A stretch of 64,000 nucleotides of DNA from VXYK01 sp965214565 (GCA_965214565.1 OZ243951.1:2976001-3040000); one strand, 5' to 3'. Positions 16,452 through 25,165 are shown, counted from the stretch's first letter. Made by a program: numbers and translations. The notes: generated by a model not told the origin, from the sequence alone.

Positions 16452-17669
16452 ATGCAAAATACCGGTGTTGCTCTTTTGTTTCGCGTCGGGCTTTCTCTAC
16501 TGGCTCTGGGGTTGCTGGCAGCAGGCTGCGGTGATGGTGACGATGACCAACAGGAGTCGACACCGACCGTGCCGCCTGAAACCACTGCAGCAGAGAACAC
16601 GGCTGCTCCCACCACGACGACTGCTGCTCCAACGACCACTACAACAACAACGACGACTGCTGCTCCAACGACCACAACTACAACAACCAGCGTGGCTCCC
16701 GCGGGGCCGTGGGAACAGATTGCCGGGGGCGACGAATGCATGTGCGCCGACGGCAGCGACTACAGCTTCTGGGTCCGAGAGGCCGATCCCGAACGTGTGG
16801 TGTTCTACCTTGAAGGAGGCGGTGCCTGCTTCACTGCCGCTTCCTGTTCGTTCACCGACGGTACCTACTCGGTGACCACCGGTGAGAGTGACGACCCGAC
16901 GGGCGCGGGAGGCATCTTCGACTTCTCCAATCCCGCCAATCCACTCTCCGGCAGTTCGTTCGTGGCCGCGCCCTACTGCACCGGCGATGTTCATATCGGC
17001 AACAATGTTCACCAGTACAGCGACGATCTGACCGTTCACCACAATGGATTCGTGAACGCTTCTCGAGCATTGGCCGAACTCCACGCACGATTCCCCGACG
17101 CGACCGAAGTCGTTGTAGCGGGATCCAGCGCAGGTTCTGTCGCTGCGCCGTTCTTCAGCGGGTTGGTATCGGACCTGTATCCCGATGCCAAGGTCTCCGT
17201 TGTAGCTGACGCCTCGGGGGCCTATCCGAGCAACCCTGTCATCAACGCCACTATCGGCTCACTGTGGGGCTCCTTCTCGGTTGTCCCCGACTGGCCCGTG
17301 AACGAGGGACTGACTCCCGCTGACTGGGGTATACCTGAAATGTTCATCCAAGCTGGCCTCCACGACCCCGACATTCGCTTCGCTCGCTTCGACAACGCCT
17401 TCGACAGCACCCAGTTGCGCTTCGCTGAACTAGCGGGGTTCGATGGGAGCAACATGGATCAGTTGATCAGAGACAACGAAGTCAGAATCGAAACCGCCGG
17501 AGTTCCCGTGAGCAGTTATTTGGCGCCGGGCGAGAGTCACACGATCCTTGGCAGCAACGCGATGTACTCACTGGAAGTCGAAGGGGTCGTGTTCGTTGAC
17601 TGGTTGACCGAGTATCTGGCCGCGGACGCACCCACTGAAGACGTGGCCTGCGTCGACTGCCGCATCTAA
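16452..17669 (+). CDS. Secreted pectinacetylesterase-family lipoprotein
   Basis: The 405-aa protein begins with a lipoprotein signal ending in lipobox LAAGC (Cys at about residue 26), then a Thr/Ala/Pro linker of some 45 residues built from TTTTAAP repeats, then a catalytic domain. FYLEGGGACFTAASC is the oxyanion-hole segment and EVVVAGSSAGSVAAPFF holds the nucleophile Ser in GSSAGS, as in the plant-type pectinacetylesterase/Notum family (PF03283). Late DxxxH-type residues fall around APGESHTILG. It probably deacylates a polysaccharide or lipid-like ester at the cell surface; true substrate is unknown in bacteria. Start ATG 16452 is preceded by GTAAGG. Confidence 0.82.
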   Translation: MQNTGVALLFRVGLSLLALGLLAAGCGDGDDDQQESTPTVPPETTAAENTAAPTTTTAAPTTTTTTTTTAAPTTTTTTTSVAPAGPWEQIAGGDECMCADGSDYSFWVREADPERVVFYLEGGGACFTAASCSFTDGTYSVTTGESDDPTGAGGIFDFSNPANPLSGSSFVAAPYCTGDVHIGNNVHQYSDDLTVHHNGFVNASRALAELHARFPDATEVVVAGSSAGSVAAPFFSGLVSDLYPDAKVSVVADASGAYPSNPVINATIGSLWGSFSVVPDWPVNEGLTPADWGIPEMFIQAGLHDPDIRFARFDNAFDSTQLRFAELAGFDGSNMDQLIRDNEVRIETAGVPVSSYLAPGESHTILGSNAMYSLEVEGVVFVDWLTEYLAADAPTEDVACVDCRI

Positions 17670-17688
17670 CTCGACTGCCGCATCTAAC
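17653..17688. repeat. 18-bp tandem duplication spanning two gene ends
   Basis: TCGACTGCCGCATCTAAC occurs twice in a row (17653-17670 and 17671-17688) and TCGACTG begins a third time. The first copy carries the TAA of the pectinacetylesterase-like gene; the second supplies the TAG of the convergent TetR gene. The unit length matches the nearby upstream array, but the sequence differs. Confidence 0.9.
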
Positions 17689-18328
17689 TCGACTGACCGA
17701 GCGTTCCCTTCGTCTCGATTGACTCGATCAGGAAATCGAGAACTTCTGCTCGCTGTTCGGTAGATGGAGGGGCCAGTCCGAACAGATCGATCAACCACAG
17801 CCCGTCACAGGCGATTCTGATTAGCAGGGCGAGCCTCGGGTCGATTTGGTCATGTTCGATCAACCGGTTCTGCCAGTCCTCAAACAGTTCCTGGACCTTT
17901 CTGAGGCGATCGGGTTCCAGGGCAGCGGCTGCGAACACGCTGGTGGCGGATTCCTCCCAGTAGGCGTGCGGGGCTCTGACATACTCGACGTAGGCCCGAG
18001 CGAATGCTCCCTTGGTGTCGCCGTTGACGAGTTCTTGGAGATCATCGTCGACACGCTCCATGGCATCGTGGAGGAGGGCCGTGACGAGTTCCTCTTTGGA
18101 TGAGAAATGGTAGAGGAGACCACCCTTGCTAAGTCCGGCCTCGGTTGCGACGGTCTGCAGAGTAAGGCCTTGAATACCTTGAGTCCGAACCACCTCTAGA
18201 GCTGCCTCAACGAGTCGGCGCTTGGTAGCGGCGCTCTTCTGTGTTGATGTGCGATTCGTGTTGGATGTGTGATTCGTGGCTTGCAAGGTTCCGTTCCCTT
18301 GTTCTCGGGATCCGATTCTCAGCGGCAT
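17684..18328 (-). CDS. TetR-family regulator, probably of the glycine-betaine-type transporter
   Basis: The DNA-binding domain reads KRRLVEAALEVVRTQGIQGL followed by the helix-turn-helix LQTVATEAGLSKGGLLYHFS and SKEELV, typical TetR. The product is 214 aa if ATG 18328 is used; no convincing ribosome binding site precedes it, and a TTG at the LQATN position about 14 residues later is an alternative. The frame is open further upstream but there it is antisense to the binding-protein gene. It is divergent from the betaine transporter operon, with a palindrome between them, so repression of that operon is likely. Its C-terminus overlaps the tandem duplication. Confidence 0.8.
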   Translation of the reverse strand: MPLRIGSREQGNGTLQATNHTSNTNRTSTQKSAATKRRLVEAALEVVRTQGIQGLTLQTVATEAGLSKGGLLYHFSSKEELVTALLHDAMERVDDDLQELVNGDTKGAFARAYVEYVRAPHAYWEESATSVFAAAALEPDRLRKVQELFEDWQNRLIEHDQIDPRLALLIRIACDGLWLIDLFGLAPPSTEQRAEVLDFLIESIETKGTLGQSS

Positions 18329-18372
18329 CCCGAATGCTGGACCGGTTGCCTCGGGCTTGCTAGCCTTACTAT

Positions 18373-18386
18373 ACCGTCTGGACGGT
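18373..18386. promoter_or_regulatory. Candidate TetR operator between divergent TetR and transporter genes
   Basis: ACCGTC-TG-GACGGT is a 14-bp palindrome with perfect 6-base arms, 40 nt upstream of the binding-protein start (18426) and 45 nt upstream of the TetR start. The TATAC of a possible -10 region for rightward or leftward transcription lies next to it (18369-18374). Confidence 0.5.
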
Positions 18387-18425
18387 TTTCTGACGGAGAC
18401 AAGACAACACCCATGGAGGGGAATC

Positions 18426-19457
18426 ATGAGAAAATTGCTATTGGGCCTTTTGGTGCTGACGCTCTTTGCAGCTGCCTGCGGGGACGATTCAGACTCCGAC
18501 GCCGACGACTCGGGGGACGTTGCGACCGCCGATGGCGGCGCTGACATGGCCGAAGACGACGGCGACGACATGGCCGAGGACGATGGCGACAAGCCCACCA
18601 TCTCCTTGGTGGTCAACCCGTGGACAGCCTCGGCATTGAATGTTGCCGTGGCCGCGCAACTGATCGAAAGCGAACTAGGCAATCCCGTCGAGGTGATCAA
18701 CATCGACGAGAACGAGGCAATGTTCATCGGTCTCGCTGACGGCACCGCTGATGCCGTACTCGAAATCTGGCCCTCCGGTATCACCGACAGCGAGCAGGCC
18801 TTCTTCGACGACGGCTCCGTCGTGCATCTCGGCGAACTCGGCGCGGTGGGCAGAATCGGCTGGTTCGTCCCCGACTATGTGTTCGAGGAACACCCCGAAC
18901 TGGCCACCTGGGAGGGCTACTTCAGTGATGAAGCGGCCGCTGTCTTCGCCACCGCCGAAACCGGTGACAACGGCAGATTCCTCGGTACCGATCCTTCCTA
19001 CTCACAGTTTGACGAGCAGATAATCAACAACCTGGGAATGCCCTTCGAAGTGATCTACTCAGGCTCTGAACCTGCAACCGTGGCCGAACTGGACGCCCGA
19101 GTGTCTGCCGGAGAACCGATCCTGATGTACTGGTGGACGCCGACCGCTGCGGTCTCCACGTACAGCCTCGTTCAGGTAACGCTCCCCCCCTACACCGAGG
19201 AATGCGGTGCCAGCGCGGCCAGCGGCGACGGTGGTGTCGACTGCGAATATCCCGAAGACGTCATCATCAAGGCTGTGTCGGGCAAGTTGGCAGACAAAGC
19301 CCCTGACGTGTACGACTTCCTCGACGCGTTTACCATCACCAACGACGATCAACTCTCAATGCTCCCACCAGTGGAACTCGACGGCGAGGACGTTGATGCC
19401 GTGGCCGCAGAGTGGATAGCGAACAACGAAGCCGTATGGTCGGCTTGGATCGGGTAA
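18426..19457 (+). CDS. opuAC: Glycine betaine/choline-type ABC transporter substrate-binding lipoprotein
   Basis: ATG 18426 follows GGAGGGG (18415-18421). The signal peptide MRKLLLGLLVLTLFAAAC ends in a lipobox, then an acidic linker with MAEDDGDDMAEDDGDK repeats. The 343-aa product has the OpuAC fold (PF04069): ISLVVNPWTASALNVAV, ADAVLEIWPSG and later MYWWTPTAAV, with Trp residues placed as in the aromatic cage that binds quaternary ammonium ligands. It captures an osmolyte or choline-like compound outside the cell for the ATPase and permease encoded next. Confidence 0.9.
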   Translation: MRKLLLGLLVLTLFAAACGDDSDSDADDSGDVATADGGADMAEDDGDDMAEDDGDKPTISLVVNPWTASALNVAVAAQLIESELGNPVEVINIDENEAMFIGLADGTADAVLEIWPSGITDSEQAFFDDGSVVHLGELGAVGRIGWFVPDYVFEEHPELATWEGYFSDEAAAVFATAETGDNGRFLGTDPSYSQFDEQIINNLGMPFEVIYSGSEPATVAELDARVSAGEPILMYWWTPTAAVSTYSLVQVTLPPYTEECGASAASGDGGVDCEYPEDVIIKAVSGKLADKAPDVYDFLDAFTITNDDQLSMLPPVELDGEDVDAVAAEWIANNEAVWSAWIG

Positions 19458-19478
19458 GCAAACAAGGGAGTCCCCCCT

Positions 19479-20528
19479 GTGATCGGTGAAGCCGTCTCCA
19501 GCCCCTGCCTGTCGGCACGAGGAGTCTGGAAGATCTTCGGAAACCGCCCCGGCAGGGCGCTGGAGATGGCCGATACCGGTGCTTCGCGTGCAGAAGTCCG
19601 CGAAGCCACAGGCTGCATTATCGGCGCGCGTGACGTTTCCTTCGATGCGTACAGCGGCGAGACCTTCGTGATCATGGGTCTGTCCGGTTCGGGGAAGTCG
19701 ACCCTGTTGCGATGCGTAGCCCGCCTCTCGGCTCTGACCAGGGGCTCGGTGATTCTCGAAGGCGAGGATCTCACGGCGATGAATGAGGCCGAACTACGCG
19801 CGGTCCGCAGGGCAAAGCTGTCGATGGTGTTCCAGCACTTCGGACTTTTCTGGCATCGACGAGTGATCGACAATGTGGCCTACGGGCTCGAGGTGCAGGG
19901 AATCGACCGCAAGACTCGGCACGCCAGAGCCAACGAGATGCTCGACCTGGTTGGTCTCGAGGGCTATAGCGGCAGCTACCCGCACCAGCTCTCGGGAGGA
20001 ATGCAGCAACGTGTCGGACTGGCTCGGGCCCTGGTGGTCGAGCCTACCGTGCTCTTCTTCGACGAGCCCTTCTCGGCTCTCGATCCACTGATCCGTCGGG
20101 ACATGCAGGACGAGTTGCTGCGAATCCAAGCCGGGATCGGCGGCACCGTCATCTTCGTCACCCACGACTTCGATGAGGCGATCAAACTCGGGGACCGAAT
20201 CGCGGTGATGAAGGACGGCGAGTTCGACCAGGTCGGAACGGCAGCCGAGTTGATCATGAACCCAGCAACCGAGTATGTCGAGGAGTTCGTCAAGGGAGTA
20301 CCCAGGGTCAAAGTTCTGCGAGTCAGCGATGTGGTGACCGAACTCGACGGATCCTCTCTGGGCGGATCCTCTTCGCGGCGGGGCGTGCACGTCAACGAGA
20401 GCCTCGAATCGGTACTTCCGCTATTGGTGGCCACCACCGACGACGTTGCCGTGCTCGATGACAATGACTCTGCGATCGGACGCATTGACCGCGCGGCCGT
20501 AACCCGCTTGATCCAGCCTCAATCGTGA
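19479..20528 (+). CDS. opuAA: Glycine betaine-type ABC transporter ATP-binding protein
   Basis: GTG 19479 has AAGGGAG 8 nt upstream. The 349-aa ATPase has a long N-terminal extension typical of OpuAA/ProV (VWKIFG), Walker A GLSGSGKST, signature LSGGMQQRVGLARAL and Walker B VLFFDEPFSALDP. The C-terminal 80 residues contain only one CBS-like repeat (VNESLESVLPLLVATTDDVA), where OpuA proteins often have a tandem CBS pair that senses ionic strength, so the osmosensing module may be reduced. Its stop overlaps the permease start. Confidence 0.92.
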   Translation: MIGEAVSSPCLSARGVWKIFGNRPGRALEMADTGASRAEVREATGCIIGARDVSFDAYSGETFVIMGLSGSGKSTLLRCVARLSALTRGSVILEGEDLTAMNEAELRAVRRAKLSMVFQHFGLFWHRRVIDNVAYGLEVQGIDRKTRHARANEMLDLVGLEGYSGSYPHQLSGGMQQRVGLARALVVEPTVLFFDEPFSALDPLIRRDMQDELLRIQAGIGGTVIFVTHDFDEAIKLGDRIAVMKDGEFDQVGTAAELIMNPATEYVEEFVKGVPRVKVLRVSDVVTELDGSSLGGSSSRRGVHVNESLESVLPLLVATTDDVAVLDDNDSAIGRIDRAAVTRLIQPQS

Positions 20529-22450
20529 CTGCTGTTAGACCGGAGGAGTCGGCATTCCCGCACATGAGAGCCGACTGGCGGCGGCGCTCCCTCTGGTTCC
20601 TAGTACCGCTCGGCCTCGTCCTGCTGCAGTTGATCTTCTCGGGGATCTCACTGCCCGAACACCTTGACGAGACATTCTCGGATCCTCTGGACCGGTTCTC
20701 GAGATGGGCTCAACAGAATCGCAGCAGCAACTGGCTCTTCACCGTGTTCTTCCGCCCTCTCACGTCACTGGTGAGCAGCGGGCTCGACTCGATCGAGAGT
20801 GTCCTGCTCTGGGTTCCCTGGTTCGTGATCCCCATCGCGATCTTCTTGTACATCGCCCGAACACGAGCCTGGAAATCGGCAGTCGCGGCTTCGTTGGCGA
20901 TCATCTACCCGGGATTGGTGGGCCTCTGGGAGGTGACCATCGAGACCCTTGCCCTGATGGGCATGTCGATTGTCCTGTCGGTGTTGATCGGCGTGCCGCT
21001 GGGAATCGTGGCAGCGTTCCAGAGGCGTTTCGATACCGCATTGAGGCCTGTGCTCGATGCCATGCAGACGATCCCCGCACCGGTCTACTTCGTCCCGATG
21101 GTGATGTTCTTCGGGATCGGCCCGGTGCCTGCCACGTTGGCGACAGTGATCTATGCGCTTCCCCCGGTCGTTCGGTTGACCACCCTCGGTATCCGCGGCG
21201 TGGCAGAACAGTCGGTGGAGGCCTCGACGATGTTCGGTGCCACCCGTTGGCAGACCCTGCGCAAGGTTCAAATACCCATGGCCCTGCCGACGATCATGGC
21301 AGGAGTCACCCAGACGATCATGATGGCCTTGGGGATTGTCGTTCTGGCCACTCTTCTCGGAGCGGGTGGCCTGGGTCAGTCTGTTATGGACACTCTGAGC
21401 CAGCGACGAACTGGTCGAGGTGTTGCCACCGGACTCGCAGTGGTCGCGATAGCGGCGGTCCTAGATCGGCTCGGTCGTGCTGCAGTCGGTCAGGACAAGG
21501 CGACGGCACCCTCCCGGCGGACGGTGGTGCTGTGCGTCGCCGGCGTCATCGGTCTCATCGTCTTCGGCCGGCTAACCGGCTACATCGCGTTCCCTGAGAT
21601 GTGGGAAACCCGGGTATTCGACCCGATCGATGACGGAGTCAAGTGGGCCCGAGACAACCTGCGCTGGTTCACCCGCACTTTCAACGACACGGTCGTCTCC
21701 TGGTACTACGTGCCGGTCCGTGACTATCTGACCGACTCGGTTGCCTGGCCGGTGTTGATCGCAGGGGCCGCCGCGCTCGGTGGCTGGCTGAAGGGTTGGC
21801 GCCTGGCGCTGCTCAACGTCTGCGCCATGGGCTCGATCCTGCTGATCGGGATGTGGGAGTTGTCGATAGACACCTTCGTCCAGGTAGTCGCAGCCGTTAT
21901 CCTGTCGATCCTGCTGGCGATACCAGTCGGTATCGCAGCCGGCCGCCACCCCCGTGTCGAGGCAGCCCTGAGTCCGCTACTCGACGCCCTGCAGACGATC
22001 CCCTCGCTCGTCTACATCATTCCAGCGGTGACGCTGTTCACCATCGGGGTTGTGCCTGGTCTGATCGCCTCGATCCTGTACGCCATCGTGCCCGGGGTGC
22101 GGCTCGCCGCCCTCGGCATCAAACAGGTGCCGACCGAGAGCGTTGAAGCGTCTCAGATGTTCGGCGCAACGCCCCGCCAGACGATGTTCGGCGTGCGGAT
22201 TCCATTGGCCGCGAGGACGATCATGGCGGGCGTGAACCAGGTGATCATGCTGGTCTTGGCCATGGTCATAATCTCGGGTCTCGTCGGTGGTGGCGGGCTC
22301 GGTTTCGAGACCATCTCTGCGGTGAAGAACAGTGAGGTGGGACTCGGGTTCGAGGTCGGGTTCGCGATCGTGATGATGGCAATCGTCCTGGACCGCTCCA
22401 GTCAAGCGATCGCCGACCGGGTCGGCGCCCCCGAAATCGCCGCGCACTAG
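20525..22450 (+). CDS. opuAB: Double-length glycine betaine-type ABC permease (two fused permease domains)
   Basis: GTG 20525 overlaps the ATPase stop. The 641-aa protein contains two complete permease units: each has a WE(V/L)(T/S)I(E/D)T-like start, a run of transmembrane segments and an EAA cytoplasmic loop (ASTMFGATRWQTLRKVQIP near residue 233; ASQMFGATPRQTMFGVRIP near residue 541). ProW/OpuAB proteins normally have one such unit and dimerise. A fusion would let one chain supply both halves of the channel, and lets the halves diverge. The transporter set (binding protein, ATPase, permease) is complete. Confidence 0.9.
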   Translation: MTAVRPEESAFPHMRADWRRRSLWFLVPLGLVLLQLIFSGISLPEHLDETFSDPLDRFSRWAQQNRSSNWLFTVFFRPLTSLVSSGLDSIESVLLWVPWFVIPIAIFLYIARTRAWKSAVAASLAIIYPGLVGLWEVTIETLALMGMSIVLSVLIGVPLGIVAAFQRRFDTALRPVLDAMQTIPAPVYFVPMVMFFGIGPVPATLATVIYALPPVVRLTTLGIRGVAEQSVEASTMFGATRWQTLRKVQIPMALPTIMAGVTQTIMMALGIVVLATLLGAGGLGQSVMDTLSQRRTGRGVATGLAVVAIAAVLDRLGRAAVGQDKATAPSRRTVVLCVAGVIGLIVFGRLTGYIAFPEMWETRVFDPIDDGVKWARDNLRWFTRTFNDTVVSWYYVPVRDYLTDSVAWPVLIAGAAALGGWLKGWRLALLNVCAMGSILLIGMWELSIDTFVQVVAAVILSILLAIPVGIAAGRHPRVEAALSPLLDALQTIPSLVYIIPAVTLFTIGVVPGLIASILYAIVPGVRLAALGIKQVPTESVEASQMFGATPRQTMFGVRIPLAARTIMAGVNQVIMLVLAMVIISGLVGGGGLGFETISAVKNSEVGLGFEVGFAIVMMAIVLDRSSQAIADRVGAPEIAAH

Positions 22451-22508
22451 CTGTTCGTGCGGCAGAAAAAGTTGGTTGCCGTCCTAGTGAGTGTTTGCCA
22501 GAAACAAT

Positions 22509-23072
22509 ATGCAGACTGCACCCATGACTCACCGGACGAACGAAGAACTAGAAGCAGGCTTGGCACATATCCAAGCTGCACCCAGTGAGCAGGGCACGCT
22601 TCGGCTCATCGTGGCGCGCACCGCGGTGGATGAGCGCGAGATCGTCGAACAGGGCGAACTCACTCTGGAGAGCGGTTTGGCGGGCGACAACTGGCTCGCC
22701 CGGGGAGACCGCCATACCGAGGACGGCAGCGCCGACCCGCTCAGGCAGGTCACGATCATGAACTCGCGTGTTCTCGAGCTGATCGCGGGTCCGGCCGAGC
22801 AGTGGCCGGCTGCGGGCGACCAGCTGTACGCCGACTTCGACATCAGTGAAGCCAACGCCCCGGCGGGGACCCGCCTGAGAGTCGGCGACGCCACACTTGA
22901 GGTGACGACCGCCCCACACCTGGGTTGTGACAAGTTCAGATCCCGCTACGGCCGAGACGCACTGCGCTGGGTCAACTCCGAGACCGGCATGGCGCTCAAA
23001 CTCAGAGGCATCAATGCCCGAGTAGTCCACCCCGGCACCATCCGCACGGGCGACCCGATCACCAAACTCTGA
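22509..23072 (+). CDS. MOSC-domain protein
   Basis: The product (187 aa from ATG 22509; ATG 22524 or GTG 22491 are alternatives, none with a clear ribosome binding site) has the beta-strand-rich MOSC fold: LTLESGLAGDNWLARGD, VTIMNSRVLELIA and a conserved Cys in APHLGCDKFRSRYG followed by RGINARVV. MOSC domains in MoCo sulfurase C-termini and YiiM carry sulfur or bind molybdenum cofactor. No molybdenum genes are next to it, so its partner is unknown. Confidence 0.82.
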   Translation: MQTAPMTHRTNEELEAGLAHIQAAPSEQGTLRLIVARTAVDEREIVEQGELTLESGLAGDNWLARGDRHTEDGSADPLRQVTIMNSRVLELIAGPAEQWPAAGDQLYADFDISEANAPAGTRLRVGDATLEVTTAPHLGCDKFRSRYGRDALRWVNSETGMALKLRGINARVVHPGTIRTGDPITKL

Positions 23073-23086
23073 GCAAATCTCTCGAA

Positions 23087-23878
23087 CTAACTTGGTTCGC
23101 CGACTGAAATCTCCCCCGATTCCGGACGCGACAGGAATCGCAACCGCAGCACGGATGCGAAGAACGAGACCAAGCCCACCGAAAACACTAAGAGGTGCAG
23201 TCCCACAGACAACTCGGCACCACGCTCGGTCGGAACGCCGGTGCGACCCGCGATCCAGATCGTTGCCATCGCCAACAACGCTGACATCAAGGTCGCCACT
23301 AAGGCCACCCAGTCATAGGGAACGTGTCCATAAGGGTATTTTGCTGCGACGCGGCGCCGAATCCAATACCCTCCGAACACCCCGCCGATCGACGCGGCAG
23401 CGGGCGTCAGGGCATTCCCATAGCCGGAGTCGATCCACTGGTCGAAATCGAAGGCAAACGCGAGCCCCAACACCGCAATGGCCAGAAGGCCACCCAGAAG
23501 CCCGAAGACGACAGAACCCCGGATGACTTGTCTGCGCTCGTAGGAGCGTGCTTCGGCATCGTGCAAAGCGCGCACAACACCCCAAACCTGGGGCGTGTCG
23601 AGCCCTCGAGAGCGCAGACGACGGTTTACGTATGAGAAACCGCACAACGACACAAGGCCGAGCAGAGCCACGATCAACCACCATTCTCCGCCATAATCGG
23701 GAGGTGAACCGGTGAACCCGATCCCGAGGCGACCATGAAACCAAAGGCCAACCGAGATCAACGCCAAGCCGACCACATACAGAAAGGCCGCAGGAGTATC
23801 CTCGCTGGGACTGATCCAGCGACCATCAGGCCATGCTGAGTCTTGGTTCTTCTCGCAGCTAGGCGTAGGAGCAGTCAT
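23087..23878 (-). CDS. Uncharacterised integral membrane protein
   Basis: ATG 23878 has GGGGAAG just upstream on the minus strand and gives a 263-aa protein. I do not recognise the family. About six hydrophobic segments can be seen: FLYVVGLALISVGLWF, WLIVALLGLVSLCGFSYV, VVFGLLGGLLAIAVLGLAF, a glycine-rich one around AAASIGGVFGGYW, WVALVATLMSALLAMATIWI and HLLVFSVGLVSFFASVL. The N-terminal 30 residues are polar and cytoplasmic or disordered. The frame continues upstream for 66 codons, antisense to the VapC remnant, and that part is not used. No functional context. Confidence 0.65.
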   Translation of the reverse strand: MTAPTPSCEKNQDSAWPDGRWISPSEDTPAAFLYVVGLALISVGLWFHGRLGIGFTGSPPDYGGEWWLIVALLGLVSLCGFSYVNRRLRSRGLDTPQVWGVVRALHDAEARSYERRQVIRGSVVFGLLGGLLAIAVLGLAFAFDFDQWIDSGYGNALTPAAASIGGVFGGYWIRRRVAAKYPYGHVPYDWVALVATLMSALLAMATIWIAGRTGVPTERGAELSVGLHLLVFSVGLVSFFASVLRLRFLSRPESGEISVGEPS

Positions 23879-23929
23879 CACTTCCCCGACATCAGATTGG
23901 CTGAATTTCATTCTACTGGGTTTTGGGTT

Positions 23930-24061
23930 CCCCTCACCTTCTACGACGGCCTGTACCTCGCCCTCGCCGAGAGCCTCGACTGCCCGCTCATTACCGCCGA
24001 CCGGCGAATTCAGCGAGCCCATCCATCCCATGAACTGATCCAAACGATCCCAGCCAACTGA
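23930..24061 (+). pseudogene. C-terminal remnant of a VapC-type PIN-domain toxin
   Basis: The last 43 codons before TGA 24059-24061 read TFYDGLYLALAESLDCPLIT then ADRRIQRA, the well-known end of PIN-domain ribonucleases of VapBC modules, including the two C-terminal active-site Asp residues (YDGLY, TADRR). The N-terminal two thirds of the domain and any VapB antitoxin gene are missing; the upstream sequence bears no similarity. It is therefore a decayed fragment and not expected to be active. Confidence 0.65.
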
Positions 24062-24117
24062 GGGCACGGCTGACATGCTTGAGCGATGTGAGCACTCATC
24101 GACCGACTGCTGTCCGT

Positions 24118-24330
24118 TCAGATGATTGCGGTTTCGATGAAGGGATCGCCGGCGGCGGCGATGATCTCACTGACGGCGGAGTCGACCCGGTCGCTATCCA
24201 CATCGTTGAGTGCGGCTCTGGCTCCGGCCGCTGCGAACCGCTGCGCAATGGCCCGACCGATTCCAGCGCCGACACCAGTGACCAGAGCGACCTTGCCGGC
24301 AATGGAGGGATAAGCGGAATCTTGGTGCAT
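24118..24330 (-). pseudogene. N-terminal remnant of a short-chain dehydrogenase
   Basis: From ATG 24330 the frame encodes 70 residues, with GKVALVTGVGAGIGRAIAQR and AAGARAALNDVDSDRVDSAV, the complete first part of an SDR Rossmann fold, and then stops after AAAGDPFIETAII. The catalytic YxxxK half (some 180 residues) is absent. It lies beside the VapC remnant, suggesting a small deletion or rearrangement junction near 24.06-24.12 kb. Confidence 0.7.
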
Positions 24331-24370
24331 GCCGCACGCACCGTGGTCTCGGTCTGTGATTGAGTTGGGC

Positions 24371-25165
24371 TTACGAAAATTCCGCTTGCCCGTCGATGAA
24401 ATTGAGAGGATCGACCTCCAACACCGCCCAAGCACGATGGTCACCTTGTTTATCGGCCGCGAGACCCTCCACCCGTGTCGACGCCCACGACAATTCGCCG
24501 TCGAAGTCGGTCGACCAACTCAGTTCGCTGCTGGTCCGCCGGTGCCAGTGACCGTGGACCACCAACTCGGGTCGTGTAGCCTTCACAGCCTGCAGGATTC
24601 GTTCGCGTACCAGCGAGCACAACATTGCATCGCGGGGTCGAAGCTCAAATTCTCGAATCGGTGCGCCTTCGGGCGCGTCGTGGCACAGCAGCACGTCAAG
24701 CGGTGAGTCACCGAGATTCTCGACGTCGGTGTCAGTCGGCATCTCGTTTGACCACCAGCTCACACCTTCAACTCGATAGTGATGATCCATAGAGAAGGCG
24801 CCACCGAGCGCTCCGAAGTCGACCTGGCCCCAACGCCAGCGATGACCACGCGGCGCGTAACGGCAGCGATCGCCGACGGTCACGAAACCGTCCTCATCGG
24901 CCTTGAGTTCTGCCAACATCTCATGGTTCTCGTGATTGCCGTCGATCCAGTAGAGGTAGCTGATCCCGTAGCGTTCTGCGTGCCAGTCGACCTGCTCCAA
25001 GAAGCGCAGGCCCTTGTCGGTGTGGGGCCAATACCCGAAATCCCCCAGTTGCAGGATCGCGTCGCAGCCGTGGCGGCTAGCCAGCTTGCAGAGCGAACCG
25101 ACCCACTTGCCGTTCCCATGCGTATCTCCCGCAAGCAGGAGACGCTGGGGTTCCAGTTGATGCAC
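24371..25165 (-). CDS. Calcineurin-like metallophosphoesterase
   Basis: The GTG at 25165 (GAGG a few bases upstream) starts a 264-aa soluble protein with all metallophosphoesterase motifs in order: GDTHGN (residues about 13-18), GDFGYW, GNHEN, an isolated LLCHDAP, and GHWHRR. These bind two metal ions and hydrolyse a phosphomono- or diester. Substrate unknown; Trp and aromatic residues after the motifs (WRWGQVDF, WWSNEM) resemble small bacterial phosphoesterases of phage and mobile origin as well as housekeeping ones. Transcribed alone, diverging from the His-rich lipoprotein gene. Confidence 0.87.
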   Translation of the reverse strand: MHQLEPQRLLLAGDTHGNGKWVGSLCKLASRHGCDAILQLGDFGYWPHTDKGLRFLEQVDWHAERYGISYLYWIDGNHENHEMLAELKADEDGFVTVGDRCRYAPRGHRWRWGQVDFGALGGAFSMDHHYRVEGVSWWSNEMPTDTDVENLGDSPLDVLLCHDAPEGAPIREFELRPRDAMLCSLVRERILQAVKATRPELVVHGHWHRRTSSELSWSTDFDGELSWASTRVEGLAADKQGDHRAWAVLEVDPLNFIDGQAEFS

